The notes beneath the pieces are model-generated. The model had not been told where the DNA came from, did not search any database, and saw only the letters and a program-made list of their open reading frames with translations. Of a DNA stretch of 64,000 bases, positions 26,180 to 36,708 are shown piece by piece. Position 1 is the stretch's first letter. Each line of letters starts with the position of its first letter. Position numbers and translations under genes: made by a program. Source of the DNA: Streptococcus sp. HMSC078D09 (GTDB taxonomy: Bacteria > Bacillota > Bacilli > Lactobacillales > Streptococcaceae); contig NZ_KV813675.1 in assembly GCF_001813675.1 (NCBI RefSeq), positions 400,823 through 464,822 on the forward strand. Reading direction: 5' to 3'.

Positions 26180-27466
26180 ATGACAAATACAAAAAAACGT
26201 CCAGAGGTTTTGGTACCTGCTGGAACCTTAGAAAAACTAAAAGTTGCCGTTAATTATGGGGCAGACGCTGTGTTCGTTGGTGGACAAGCCTATGGTTTGC
26301 GGAGCCGTGCCGGAAACTTCACCATGGATGAGCTTCGTGAAGGAATTGAATACGCTCATGCACGTGGAGTTGATGTACACGTAGCCTCGAACATGGTAAC
26401 ACATGAAGGAAATGAACAAGGTGCTGGTGAGTGGTTCCGTGAATTGCGGGATATGGGCCTTGACGCCGTGATCGTCTCAGACCCTGCCTTGATTGAAATC
26501 TGTGCAACTTATGCACCTGGACTCAATATTCACTTGTCTACGCAAGCTTCTGCAACCAATGTGGAGACTTTCCATTTTTGGAAAGAATATGGCTTGACCC
26601 GTGTCGTCTTGGCCCGCGAGGTATCCATGGAAGAGTTGGCAGAGATTCGTAAGCGTACCGATCTTGAGATCGAAGCCTTCGTTCATGGAGCCATGTGTAT
26701 TTCCTATTCCGGACGTTGTACCCTTTCTAACCACATGTCTGACCGGGATGCCAACCGTGGTGGCTGTTCTCAATCTTGCCGTTGGAAATACGACCTTTAC
26801 GACATGCCATTCGGCCAAGAACGTAAGAGTATCAAAGGGCAAGTTCCAGAAGAATACTCTATGTCAGCCGTTGACATGTGTATGATCGAGAATATTCCAG
26901 ACATGATTGACAATGGGGTTGATAGCTTGAAGATTGAAGGCCGAATGAAATCTGTCCATTACGTATCAACAGTTGCCAACTGTTACAAGGCTGCTTGCGA
27001 TGCTTATATGGAAAGTCCAGAAGCCTTTTATGCCATTAAAGATGATTTGATCAATGAATTGTGGAAAGTCGCTCAACGTGAATTAGCAACTGGATTCTAC
27101 TACCAAACACCGACTGAAAATGAACAATTGTTTGGGGCACGTCGGAAGATTCCTCAATACAAATTTGTAGGAGAAGTAGTCGACTTTGATCCATCTACCA
27201 TGACCGCGACGATTCGTCAACGGAATGTGATCAATGAAGGGGACCAAGTGGAATTCTACGGACCAGGCTTCCGACATTTTGAATGCCAGATCCAAGACTT
27301 ACATGATAAGGATGGAGTGAAGATTGATCGCGCACCAAATCCGATGGAACTCCTTACCATTACCGTTCCGCAGGAAGTCAAACCAGGAGATATGATCCGT
27401 TCTTGTCAAGAAGGTTTGATCAATCTCTACTCAAAAGATGGGGCAAGTAAAACTGTTCGAGTATAA
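26180..27466 (+). CDS. U32-family tRNA hydroxylation protein (TrhP2/YrrO-like)
   Basis: 428 aa. The N-terminal U32 barrel starts RPEVLVPAGTLEKLKVAV with GADAVFVGG; the U32 signature EAFVHGAMCISYSGRC is followed by GGCSQSC, giving clustered cysteines proposed to hold an iron-sulfur cluster. A C-terminal beta domain (about 330-428) follows. Family members act in prephenate-dependent tRNA 5-hydroxyuridine synthesis rather than as proteases. Ribosome site TTGGAGAAAAC. Operon with 25156-26085. Confidence 0.88.
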   Translation: MTNTKKRPEVLVPAGTLEKLKVAVNYGADAVFVGGQAYGLRSRAGNFTMDELREGIEYAHARGVDVHVASNMVTHEGNEQGAGEWFRELRDMGLDAVIVSDPALIEICATYAPGLNIHLSTQASATNVETFHFWKEYGLTRVVLAREVSMEELAEIRKRTDLEIEAFVHGAMCISYSGRCTLSNHMSDRDANRGGCSQSCRWKYDLYDMPFGQERKSIKGQVPEEYSMSAVDMCMIENIPDMIDNGVDSLKIEGRMKSVHYVSTVANCYKAACDAYMESPEAFYAIKDDLINELWKVAQRELATGFYYQTPTENEQLFGARRKIPQYKFVGEVVDFDPSTMTATIRQRNVINEGDQVEFYGPGFRHFECQIQDLHDKDGVKIDRAPNPMELLTITVPQEVKPGDMIRSCQEGLINLYSKDGASKTVRV

Positions 27467-27468
27467 CA

Positions 27469-27498
27469 AAAAAAGAGAGGGTTAAACCTCTCCTTTTT
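27469..27498. terminator. Convergent terminator
   Basis: GAGAGG/CCTCTC stem flanked by an A run and a T run. It serves the U32 operon and the minus-strand gene 27482-27799. Confidence 0.85.
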
Positions 27499-27799
27499 GT
27501 TGGGCGATGCGAATATTATTGGGGACCAAACTGATTTTCTGGATCTCAGAAATCCGAATAATCGTGGACATACTCTTTTTAAAATTTTTCACGATCAGTT
27601 GTCGGCGTTCTTGGTCATACTTGACAATATCGCCTGTAAAACTCTTGTTTGAAAAAATAACATGAACCCCTTGTTTTTTTCGCAATGCTTGTTGAATGAT
27701 TTCAATAATTCTCTCATCTTCTAATGGGGCAGGGGTACTGACTTTTCCATTGAAAAATTCATTTGCTCGGTCTTTAACGATCTCGAGAAATTTTTTCAT
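27482..27799 (-). CDS. Hypothetical protein, possible YolD-like fold
   Basis: 105 aa. The C-terminal half alternates short strands (GVHVIFSNKSFTGDIVKYD, then LIVKNFKKSMSTIIRISEIQKI), reminiscent of small SH3/YolD-like barrels, but the resemblance is weak. The N terminus is basic and helical (MKKFLEIVKDRANEFF). The ATG at 27799 is preferred over one nine codons upstream because TGGAGAATTT precedes it. Confidence 0.65.
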   Translation of the reverse strand: MKKFLEIVKDRANEFFNGKVSTPAPLEDERIIEIIQQALRKKQGVHVIFSNKSFTGDIVKYDQERRQLIVKNFKKSMSTIIRISEIQKISLVPNNIRIAQQKGEV

Positions 27800-27904
27800 A
27801 GCTAAATTCTCCATAACTTGATACAATATATTATAGATAATTTCAACGATTTTGTAAATGATTTACGAATAATAGAGATGAGAAGGCAAGAAAGGAGTCG
27901 TGAA

Positions 27905-28117
27905 ATGGCAGAATTTTCATTCCAAATCGAAGAACATCTACTGGTCTTGTCAGAAAATGACAAGGGTTGGACCAAGGAATTGAACCGTGTAAGTTTTAAC
28001 GGTGCTCCAGCTAAGTATGATATCCGGACCTGGAGTCCCGACCATACAAAGATGGGGAAAGGCATTACACTCACGAACGAAGAGTTTCAAGTTATGCTCG
28101 ATGCATTTAAAAATTAA
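27905..28117 (+). CDS. YdbC/PC4-like ssDNA-binding protein
   Basis: 70 aa: MAEFSFQIEEHLLVLSEND, then WTKELNRVSFNG, KYDIRTWSPDH and GKGITLTNEEFQVML. This is the pattern of the YdbC family, prokaryotic relatives of the transcriptional coactivator PC4, which bind single-stranded DNA as dimers. AAAGGAG precedes the ATG. Monocistronic. Confidence 0.85.
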   Translation: MAEFSFQIEEHLLVLSENDKGWTKELNRVSFNGAPAKYDIRTWSPDHTKMGKGITLTNEEFQVMLDAFKN

Positions 28118-28120
28118 AAT

Positions 28121-28152
28121 AAAAAAGAGGTCCTTCAAAGACTTCTTTTTTG
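28121..28152 (+). terminator. Terminator of the YdbC-like gene
   Basis: AAAGAGGTC/GACTTCTTT stem with trailing T. Confidence 0.8.
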
Positions 28153-28153
28153 T

Positions 28154-28170
28154 TATAGTCTAAGACTATA
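28154..28170 (+). promoter_or_regulatory. MET box (MtaR/MetR-type site)
   Basis: TATAGTC TAA GACTATA is a perfect 7-bp palindrome with a 3-bp centre. It differs by one symmetric base pair from the streptococcal MET box TATAGTTtnaAACTATA recognised by the LysR-family regulator MtaR. It sits 34 bp upstream of the -35 of the MetE-like gene. Confidence 0.7.
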
Positions 28171-28203
28171 TAGATGTCAAAGATATTAGATTATCCCAAA
28201 CCC

Positions 28204-28232
28204 TTGTTTATCAAGTGTTGGACTGCTATAAT
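28204..28232 (+). promoter_or_regulatory. Promoter of the MetE-like gene
   Basis: TTGTTT (28204-28209), 17-bp spacer, TATAAT (28227-28232) with TG one base before the -10. The leader is about 43 nt. Confidence 0.75.
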
Positions 28233-28281
28233 GGTTGCATTGGTGAATTAATGTAAAATTTATAGGAAAGAGGAATTCATA

Positions 28282-29424
28282 TTGACACATACACATGCAC
28301 CTTATCGCATAGACCATGTTGGGTCATTCCTTCGTCCAGCAGCTTTGGTTCAAGCTCGTGAAGATTTCGCAGCTGGAAAAATCAGTCAGGCTGACTTAAC
28401 AAAAGTAGAAGATCAAGCGATTCGTGACCTCGTTGAAAAAGAAATTGCTGCGGGTCTGAAGTCAGTAACAGATGGAGAATTCCGCCGTGCTTATTGGCAT
28501 TTGGATTTCTTCTGGGGCTTTGGTGGCATTGATCACGTCCAAGCTGCACAAGGCTATCAATTCCATGATGAAACAACCAAGGCGGACTCAGCACTTGTCG
28601 TTGGAAAAATCACAGGAGCCAATCATCCATTTGTAGAGCATTACAAGTTCTTGCGTGATCTTGTAGCAGATGTAGATGGTGTAGAACCTAAATATACTAT
28701 TCCAGCGCCTGCGCAATTCTATTTTGAATTGATCCGTGATGCAGAACATGTAGAGCAATTGAATACCATCTATCCTGATTTTGCGGCTGTTCGTGAAGAC
28801 ATCAAGCAAGCCTATCTTCAAGTGATTCAAGATTTGTATGATGCAGGACTTCGGACACTTCAGGTAGATGATTGTACGTGGGGTGTCTTGGTAGACGATC
28901 ATTTCTTGACGGCTTGGGGAGCAGCTCAAGGCAAGTCAAAAGATGAGGTTCGCCGGGAACTCGCTGATCTCTTCTTGACCTTTAACAACGATGTCTACCA
29001 ACATATTCCAGCTGGTTTGACCGTCAATACACACGTTTGTCGTGGGAACTTCCATTCCACCTGGGCTTCATCAGGTGGCTATGCACCGATTGCCAAAGAA
29101 CTCCTTGGAGAAGAAGCGGTCAATGCGTACTTCCTTGAGTTTGACACCGATCGTGCTGGTGGTTTTGAACCACTTGCAGAAGTGACCCCTGGAAAAGGAG
29201 TGGTGTTAGGCCTCTTGACATCTAAGAGTGGTCAATTGGAGAACAAGGATGAAGTCATCGCTCGTATTAAAGAAGCGAGTCAGTATGTACCGTTGGAAAA
29301 TCTTTACCTGTCTACTCAGTGTGGATTTGCTTCAACAGAAGAAGGAAACATTTTGACAGAAGAAGACCAATGGAAAAAAATCGGTTTGATTAAAGAAATT
29401 GTCGCTGAAGTTTGGGGCGAATAA
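28282..29424 (+). CDS. MetE C-terminal-like methyltransferase (YxjG/YxjH type)
   Basis: 380 aa, cobalamin-independent methionine synthase C-terminal barrel family. HVGSFLRP and the zinc-ligand-like segments are present (NTHVCRGNF; STQCGFAST near the C terminus). The start is TTG, chosen because GAAAGAGGA lies at good spacing and no in-frame ATG is near; the product begins MTHTHAPYRIDHVGS. Stand-alone proteins of this kind are methionine-related methyltransferases whose methyl donor is uncertain. The MET box upstream supports methionine control. Confidence 0.88.
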   Translation: MTHTHAPYRIDHVGSFLRPAALVQAREDFAAGKISQADLTKVEDQAIRDLVEKEIAAGLKSVTDGEFRRAYWHLDFFWGFGGIDHVQAAQGYQFHDETTKADSALVVGKITGANHPFVEHYKFLRDLVADVDGVEPKYTIPAPAQFYFELIRDAEHVEQLNTIYPDFAAVREDIKQAYLQVIQDLYDAGLRTLQVDDCTWGVLVDDHFLTAWGAAQGKSKDEVRRELADLFLTFNNDVYQHIPAGLTVNTHVCRGNFHSTWASSGGYAPIAKELLGEEAVNAYFLEFDTDRAGGFEPLAEVTPGKGVVLGLLTSKSGQLENKDEVIARIKEASQYVPLENLYLSTQCGFASTEEGNILTEEDQWKKIGLIKEIVAEVWGE

Positions 29425-29436
29425 GGAGGAAGAAAC

Positions 29437-30168
29437 ATGTCAGATTTACTAAGTATTTATAAAGAATTGCAAGCTAAAAAATGGGTGGATTTGAGTCATC
29501 AGATCAATGCGGAAAGTCCACACTTCCCAGCCCTTCCTGCTTTACAACAAGAAGATCTCTTCACACTAAAAGATGGTTTCCATGTTCAAAAATTTACAGT
29601 GGTTGGTCAATACGGTACGCATATCGATGCACCAATTCACTTTGTAGAAGGTGGTCGTTGGTTAGATGAGATTGCCCTTAAAGATCTCCTCTTGCCACTC
29701 TATGTTATCGACAAGTCTAAAGAAGTTGCAGCCAATCCAAACTTTATCTTGAGCAAACAAGATATCTTAGACTTTGAAGCAGAGCATGGACAAATTGCAG
29801 AGGGTGCTTTTGTGGCCTTCCGTAGTGATTGGTCAAAACGTTGGCCGGATCAAGATGCTATGCGCAACCTTGATGAAAATGGGGTTCAACAAAGTCCAGG
29901 ATGGAGCCGTGAAGCTCTGGAATTCTTGATTCATGAACGTCATGTCAAAGCAGTGGGTCATGAAACCTTTGATACCGATGCAGGTATTCCAGTAGCAGAG
30001 CATGGCTTGGTCAATGAATACTACCTCTTGGAACAAAACATCTACCAAGTTGAAGTCTTGAACCAATTGGATCAAGTCCCAGCTGTAGGTGCCTTAATTT
30101 CGATTGCTTTCCCTCATTGGGACAAGGCAACCGGTTCACCGGTTCGTGCCATTGCCATCTTACCATAA
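29437..30168 (+). CDS. Cyclase-family (kynurenine formamidase-like) hydrolase
   Basis: 243 aa. The metal-binding signature GTHIDAPIHFVEGG and the later GHETFDTDAGIP and EHGLVNEY segments are typical of the cyclase family, metal-dependent amidohydrolases. Starts 12 bp after the methyltransferase stop with AAGGAGGAAG, so the two form an operon and are probably controlled by methionine supply. The substrate is unknown. Confidence 0.85.
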   Translation: MSDLLSIYKELQAKKWVDLSHQINAESPHFPALPALQQEDLFTLKDGFHVQKFTVVGQYGTHIDAPIHFVEGGRWLDEIALKDLLLPLYVIDKSKEVAANPNFILSKQDILDFEAEHGQIAEGAFVAFRSDWSKRWPDQDAMRNLDENGVQQSPGWSREALEFLIHERHVKAVGHETFDTDAGIPVAEHGLVNEYYLLEQNIYQVEVLNQLDQVPAVGALISIAFPHWDKATGSPVRAIAILP

Positions 30169-30169
30169 G

Positions 30170-30208
30170 AAAAAAGCTTGAAGTACAAAGACTTCAAGCT
30201 TATTTTTT
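30170..30208. terminator. Convergent terminator
   Basis: AAGCTTGAAGT/ACTTCAAGCTT stem with A and T runs on both sides, between the cyclase gene and gor. Confidence 0.9.
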
Positions 30209-31556
30209 ATCTCATGGTCACAAATTCTTCGGATCCAGTTGGGTGAATGGCGACAGTTGCATCGAAATCGGCTTTTGTCGCTCCCATCTTGATAGCAACT
30301 GCAAATCCTTGGATCATTTCATCCACTCCGTAGCCAAGACCGTGAAGGCCAACGACTCTTTCTTCTGGTCCTGCAGTGATGAGTTTAAATTTTGCTTGCT
30401 GGCGGTGTTGGGTAACAGCGGTGTACATAGAAGCAAATTGAGAAGTATAGACTTTGATATTCTCTTTTCCATAAGTTTGCTGGGCTTCTTCCTCTGTTAA
30501 GCCAACGGTACCGATAGCAGGGTGAGAAAAGACAACGGTCGGGATACTAGTATAATCCATTTTGGCATTGACTTTTCCATTGAATAGTCGTTCAGAAAGA
30601 GTGCGTCCAGCTTTAATAGCGACAGGTGTTAATTCTTTTTCTCCTGTGACATCGCCAAGGGCATAGATTCCTGGAATAACTGTATTCTGGTATTTGTCCA
30701 CTGCAATGAATCCTTTTTCATTTAAGGTGACACCTGCAGCTTCCAAATTGAGATCCTGGACGTTTGGTTTGCGCCCGGTTGCCCAGATGACATGTTCTGC
30801 CACGTGGCTGGTCATATCTTCAAAATATATCTTCACACGACCGTCTGCTAATTTTTCAAGCTTCATGGGAACCTTATGTTTGTGAAGTGGAAGGTTTTGT
30901 TTTTCCATTTCTTCCATTAAGCCATCGGTAATATAGGAATCAAAACTACGTAAAACCCGATCTTTTCGGATGAAGAGGTCTGTTTGAACGCCTAAATGGT
31001 GGAGCACACCGGCTAGTTCCACCGCGATGTAGCCTGCCCCAATAATGGCAACAGATGTAGGGAGTTCTTCCCAAGCAAAGACATCATCAGAAGTTTCGCC
31101 GAATTCTGCTCCAGGAACAGAAGGGATGAAAGGATGGGCACCGGTCGCAATCACGATATGCTTGGCCTTAATGGTTTCTCCATCTACCTCAACTGTATGA
31201 GCATCCACAAAACGAGCACGACCTTCAATCAATTCGACTCCATTGCGTTTAAAACTACCATCATAAGAATTCCGAGAACGATCTATATAGGCTTCGCGAT
31301 TTTTTCTTAAGGTTGCAAAATCAAATCTTGTTTGTTCAGAAGTAAAACCATAGTCTGGTCCATAATCGCGAATAGCTTCTGCAATTTGTGCACCATACCA
31401 CATAATCTTTTTAGGCACACATCCTCTGTTGACACAGGTGCCCCCCAATTGTTTTTCTTCAATGACGGCAGCGCGTGCTCCATGTTCTCCAGCTCGGTTC
31501 ATGGTAGCGATTCCTCCACTGCCTCCACCGATTGAAATAATATCAAATTCTTTCAT
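30207..31556 (-). CDS. gor: Glutathione-disulfide reductase
   Basis: 449 aa flavoprotein reducing oxidised glutathione with NADPH. FAD motif [17 protein letters not shown], redox-active disulfide [18 protein letters not shown] Rossmann motif [13 protein letters not shown], and C-terminal catalytic His in AIHPTGSEE. Full length. In S. pneumoniae gor is likewise next to the exporter genes found here at 31736-34909 (from memory). A strong AGGAGGAAAAC ribosome site precedes the ATG. Confidence 0.96.
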   Translation of the reverse strand: MKEFDIISIGGGSGGIATMNRAGEHGARAAVIEEKQLGGTCVNRGCVPKKIMWYGAQIAEAIRDYGPDYGFTSEQTRFDFATLRKNREAYIDRSRNSYDGSFKRNGVELIEGRARFVDAHTVEVDGETIKAKHIVIATGAHPFIPSVPGAEFGETSDDVFAWEELPTSVAIIGAGYIAVELAGVLHHLGVQTDLFIRKDRVLRSFDSYITDGLMEEMEKQNLPLHKHKVPMKLEKLADGRVKIYFEDMTSHVAEHVIWATGRKPNVQDLNLEAAGVTLNEKGFIAVDKYQNTVIPGIYALGDVTGEKELTPVAIKAGRTLSERLFNGKVNAKMDYTSIPTVVFSHPAIGTVGLTEEEAQQTYGKENIKVYTSQFASMYTAVTQHRQQAKFKLITAGPEERVVGLHGLGYGVDEMIQGFAVAIKMGATKADFDATVAIHPTGSEEFVTMR

Positions 31557-31581
31557 GTTTTCCTCCTAAATGGGATTTCAG

Positions 31582-31614
31582 ATTGATTGTAATATCAATT
31601 GTTACAAAAGTCAA
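31582..31614 (-). promoter_or_regulatory. gor promoter with a dyad on the -10
   Basis: On the minus strand TTGACT (31609-31614), 17-bp spacer, TACAAT (31586-31591). The inverted repeat ATTGAT/ATCAAT (31582-31599) covers the -10, a plausible repressor or redox-regulator site. Confidence 0.65.
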
Positions 31615-31686
31615 GAGTTTAGCATGTTCCCAAGCATTTAAATTTCATTTTGCTGTGTCAATTTTAGATAGAAAAGTAAGGAAATA

Positions 31687-31695
31687 TGGTATACT
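31687..31695 (+). promoter_or_regulatory. Exporter operon promoter region
   Basis: Extended -10 TGGTATACT, 40 bases before the adaptor gene. A near-repeat of the same sequence (TATGGTATA) follows ten bases later. Confidence 0.5.
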
Positions 31696-31735
31696 ATGGT
31701 ATAGAATAAAACGCTTTCGTTGATGGAGAAAAACG

Positions 31736-32893
31736 ATGAAGAAATTGAAAAAATGGCAACTATTTACAGCCGCAGGTGCGGCAATTGTGGTGATTGGAAC
31801 AGGAAGTGTGATGATGTTTTCGCACCCAAGTACTCCTGATCAGGCAATCACGAAAGAAACTCCAATGGTGCAAACGGTCAAGGATGGATCGATCGCTTCT
31901 TCAGTCTTGTTAACTGGGAAAGTCACTGCCAACCAAGAACAGTATGTCTATTTTGATGGAACCAAAGGGGATTTGCAGTCGATTTTGGTCAATGTCGGAG
32001 ATCAAGTGACGGCCGGTCAGCCAATCGTTCAATATAGCAGTACAGAGGCCCAAACCGCTTATGATGCAGCCGTTCGTGCTGTCAATAAGGCAGACCGTCA
32101 GTTAAATGATCTACTGACAAATGGTGTGACCATTGATACGACAGGAGATGAAGAGGCAGATGCCAAGTCAGCTTCACAGACCCAACGGACTGTCGATTCT
32201 CAAGCTAGCGATTTACGAGATGCCAAGTCTGATGCAGTCGATAATATGAACAAGGCTAAGGCTCTTCTGGATGCGACAACTGTCAAGAGTAATACAGATG
32301 GTACTGTGGTCGAAGTTAATAAAGATGTTTCAAAATCGACTACAGGGACCAACCAAACTCTGGTTCACATTGTGAGTAACGGAAATTTACAAGTCAAAGG
32401 GGAATTATCTGAATACAATTTGGCCAATATCTCTGAAGGTCAGGAAGTGGTTCTCACTTCCAAAGTTTATCCGGATAAAACCTGGACAGGAAAGATTTCT
32501 TATGTAGCGAATTATCCGACTGACGCGGCTCAAGCAGGTGCCAATGCAGCAGGTGGAACACAAGGAAGTGGTGGAGCCAAGTACCCATTCACAGTAGATA
32601 TTACTAGTGACATTGGGGAACTCAAACAAGGCTTTTCTGTCAATATTGAAGTCAAAAGTTCTACCCAACATCCCCTTGTTCCCGTGACCAGTGTCATGGC
32701 TGATGGGGATACGAGCTATGTATGGACGGTCGAAAATGGTAAGGCTAAGAAAGTAAAAGTGACGCTTGGTAACGCCGATGCAGAAAACCAGGAAATCTTG
32801 TCAGGCTTGAAGAAAGATGCCCAAGTTATTGTGAATCCTAATGAGAAACTGGAAGATGGAAAAGAGATCGGAAAATATGACAAAATTGATTGA
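31736..32893 (+). CDS. MacA/YknX-like efflux adaptor protein
   Basis: 385 aa membrane-fusion (HlyD/RND-adaptor) protein. One N-terminal TM/signal anchor (about 10-30), a lipoyl-like region (GDQVTAGQPIVQYSS), a helical hairpin (about 105-180), a second half-lipoyl (TVKSNTDGTVVEVNKDV), and a C-terminal beta-barrel and membrane-proximal domain. First gene of a three-gene MacAB-type exporter. Ends inside the ATPase gene (17-bp overlap). Confidence 0.9.
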   Translation: MKKLKKWQLFTAAGAAIVVIGTGSVMMFSHPSTPDQAITKETPMVQTVKDGSIASSVLLTGKVTANQEQYVYFDGTKGDLQSILVNVGDQVTAGQPIVQYSSTEAQTAYDAAVRAVNKADRQLNDLLTNGVTIDTTGDEEADAKSASQTQRTVDSQASDLRDAKSDAVDNMNKAKALLDATTVKSNTDGTVVEVNKDVSKSTTGTNQTLVHIVSNGNLQVKGELSEYNLANISEGQEVVLTSKVYPDKTWTGKISYVANYPTDAAQAGANAAGGTQGSGGAKYPFTVDITSDIGELKQGFSVNIEVKSSTQHPLVPVTSVMADGDTSYVWTVENGKAKKVKVTLGNADAENQEILSGLKKDAQVIVNPNEKLEDGKEIGKYDKID

Positions 32894-33572
32894 ACTAAAA
32901 GGAATCAATAAAACCTATAGAAATGGAGACCAGGAACTTCGTGTCTTAAAAGACATCGATTTAGAAGTCGAAGAGGGAGAGTTTGTGGCCATTATGGGCC
33001 CGTCTGGTTCAGGAAAATCAACCTTGATGAACGTCATTGGCCTGTTGGATCGCCCGACCAGTGGAGAGTATTTTCTAGAAGGTCAGGAGGTTGGAAATCT
33101 CAGTGAGAAAAAATTAGCGCGTGTTCGAAATGAACAGATTGGTTTTGTCTTTCAACAATTCTTTCTTCTCTCCAAGCTCAATGCCTTTCAAAATGTAGAA
33201 CTCCCTCTCATTTATGCAGGGGTTCATCCTGCTAAAAGAAAGGAATTAGCTGAGCAATATCTTGAAAAGGTAGAGCTTCATTCTCGCATGCACCATTTGC
33301 CTTCGGAACTCTCTGGAGGTCAAAAACAGCGGGTGGCAATTGCCCGAGCACTGGTTAATCAGCCCGCCATCGTCTTAGCAGATGAACCAACCGGTGCACT
33401 AGATACAAAGACGGGAGAGCAAATAATGGATTTGCTAACCAAGTTAAACCAAGAAGGAAAAACCATTATCATGGTTACACACGAGCCAGAAATTGCAGCC
33501 TTTGCGCATCGTCGCATCGTCATTCGTGATGGAGTGATCTCCTCAGATAGCAAGCTGGAAAGGGGGACCTAA
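32877..33572 (+). CDS. MacB-type ABC transporter ATPase
   Basis: 231 aa. Walker A GPSGSGKST, Q-loop FVFQQFFLL, signature LSGGQKQR, Walker B IVLADEPTGALD, switch His in MVTHEPE. The start at 32877 (MTKLIELKGI) overlaps the end of the adaptor gene; further-upstream in-frame starts lie deeper inside it. Couples ATP hydrolysis to the permease at 33572. Confidence 0.94.
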   Translation: MTKLIELKGINKTYRNGDQELRVLKDIDLEVEEGEFVAIMGPSGSGKSTLMNVIGLLDRPTSGEYFLEGQEVGNLSEKKLARVRNEQIGFVFQQFFLLSKLNAFQNVELPLIYAGVHPAKRKELAEQYLEKVELHSRMHHLPSELSGGQKQRVAIARALVNQPAIVLADEPTGALDTKTGEQIMDLLTKLNQEGKTIIMVTHEPEIAAFAHRRIVIRDGVISSDSKLERGT

Positions 33573-34909
33573 TGCAAAATTGGAAATTTGCGATCAGCTC
33601 GATTATGAGTCATAAATTACGGTCTTTCTTGACCATGGTAGGGATCATTATTGGGGTTGCTTCTGTCGTTGTCATCATGGCTCTGGGAGATGGTATGAAA
33701 GCTGGTGTCACCAAGACTTTTACCAAGGACCAAGAGTATGTACAAATCTCTTATTCTCCCAACAAGAGTGGCTATGTGACAGGAATCAATATTGGCCCTT
33801 CTGAAGATACAGGTGAGGGTGGAGGCGAAAGTGGCCCTGCAGCTGAAGATCGAGGGATGGCTGCTCCATCGGATATTGATGGGGAAAATGCTGAAGATAT
33901 TGATGGTCAAGTCCAAGAAGCACCACCAGTTGTGCAAGAATCTTGGGTTAAGGAATTAACCAAGATTCAAGGCATCGATGGTTACTATGTTAGCAATACC
34001 TCCAATGCAACCATTGCTTTTCAAAAGAAAAAAGCAGACGGAGTGAACATCCAAGGAGTAAATGAGACCTATTTTTCTGTCAAAAAGGTTGAGCTTTTAT
34101 CTGGACGAAAATTAACTCCTTCAGACTATAGTAATTTTTCACGGGTTGTGCTCCTTGATGAAGGATTGGCTCAACAATTATTTGGATCTGAGAATCCGCT
34201 GAATCAGGTGGTCTCTGTTGGAGACAATAATTATCGGGTTGTTGGTGTGTTTAAAGATCCAAATGCAGGGACAGCCCTCTATGGAGCTTCTTCAGGTGGA
34301 AGTGCCTTGATGGCCAATACCCAACTGGCTTCTGAATTCGGAACGGATGAAATTCAAAATATTGTCGTCTATGTACCGGATGTGAAGCAAATCAAAACCG
34401 TTGGGATCGAAGCTGCTCAAAAGCTAACAGAGCTATCAGGTGTTCGCCAAGGGGAATTCCAAATCTTTAATTTGGATAGCATCCTAGAGGAAACCAACAA
34501 AGTAGTAGGAATTATGACGACAGTGATCGGTGCCATTGCAGGGATTTCTCTCTTAGTTGGTGGGATTGGAGTCATGAATATCATGTTGGTTTCTGTCACT
34601 GAGCGGACGAGAGAAATTGGCCTTCGCAAAGCATTGGGTGCAACTCGGGGTAAGATTCTGGTTCAATTTTTGATTGAGTCTATGGTCTTAACCATCATTG
34701 GTGGGCTAATTGGACTTGGCCTTGCTTATGGTGTGAATAGCTTGATTACTACACTCGCAGTAGCCTCCCTAGAAGGACCACCGATTATTTCCTTAAATGT
34801 CGCTATCGGCAGTATTATTTTCTCTGCTTTTGTAGGCATTATCTTTGGAATTTTACCAGCGAATAAGGCTTCTAAGTTAAATCCGATCGAAGCCCTTCGT
34901 TATGAATAA
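33572..34909 (+). CDS. MacB-type ABC transporter permease
   Basis: 445 aa. N-terminal TM segment after ISSIMSHKLRSFLTMVGIIIG, a large extracellular domain (about 45-315) with a Gly/Glu/Asp-rich insertion (about 70-120), then three C-terminal TM segments including the FtsX-like VTERTREIGLRKALGATR motif. The start shares its first base with the ATPase stop. Likely exports peptides or antimicrobials; the substrate is unknown. Confidence 0.93.
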   Translation: MQNWKFAISSIMSHKLRSFLTMVGIIIGVASVVVIMALGDGMKAGVTKTFTKDQEYVQISYSPNKSGYVTGINIGPSEDTGEGGGESGPAAEDRGMAAPSDIDGENAEDIDGQVQEAPPVVQESWVKELTKIQGIDGYYVSNTSNATIAFQKKKADGVNIQGVNETYFSVKKVELLSGRKLTPSDYSNFSRVVLLDEGLAQQLFGSENPLNQVVSVGDNNYRVVGVFKDPNAGTALYGASSGGSALMANTQLASEFGTDEIQNIVVYVPDVKQIKTVGIEAAQKLTELSGVRQGEFQIFNLDSILEETNKVVGIMTTVIGAIAGISLLVGGIGVMNIMLVSVTERTREIGLRKALGATRGKILVQFLIESMVLTIIGGLIGLGLAYGVNSLITTLAVASLEGPPIISLNVAIGSIIFSAFVGIIFGILPANKASKLNPIEALRYE

Positions 34910-34913
34910 AAAA

Positions 34914-34961
34914 TAGGAGCGAGTCAGGATGAATGGTTCAAGATTCTCCACGCTCCTTTTT
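34914..34961 (+). terminator. Probable terminator of the exporter operon
   Basis: AGGAGCG/CGCTCCT with a long (29-nt) loop and five T. Reasonable but weaker than the other terminators. Confidence 0.5.
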
Positions 34962-35140
34962 GATGCTGTTGTGGAATAGCTTGTCGAAACCTTTTCAATC
35001 ATCTCGTCTTATACAGGTCAAACTATTTGGACAGTCAACGACGGTCTTCAGATGTTTTTGAGTATTCATTCAAGAAGCTGCATTTTTTCTTCCATCTTAT
35101 TTTTGTTTAATTGGCAAATATTAGTGAATTTCTGGTCTAA
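34962..35140. other. Intergenic stretch without recognised features
   Basis: No ORF with a ribosome site, no repeat matching others in the window, and no T-box-like structure ahead of lysS. A -10-like TAGAAT near 35147 with TG just upstream is the likely lysS promoter. Confidence 0.5.
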
Positions 35141-35164
35141 ATATGATAGAATAGGGAAGAATAA

Positions 35165-36670
<1,506 letters not shown>

Positions 36671-36675
36671 GCTAA

Positions 36676-36708
36676 AAGAAAACACTGATCGCAAGATCAG
36701 TGTTTTTT
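36676..36708. terminator. Convergent terminator after lysS
   Basis: AACACTGATC/GATCAGTGTT with a GCAA tetraloop and T run. Confidence 0.92.
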
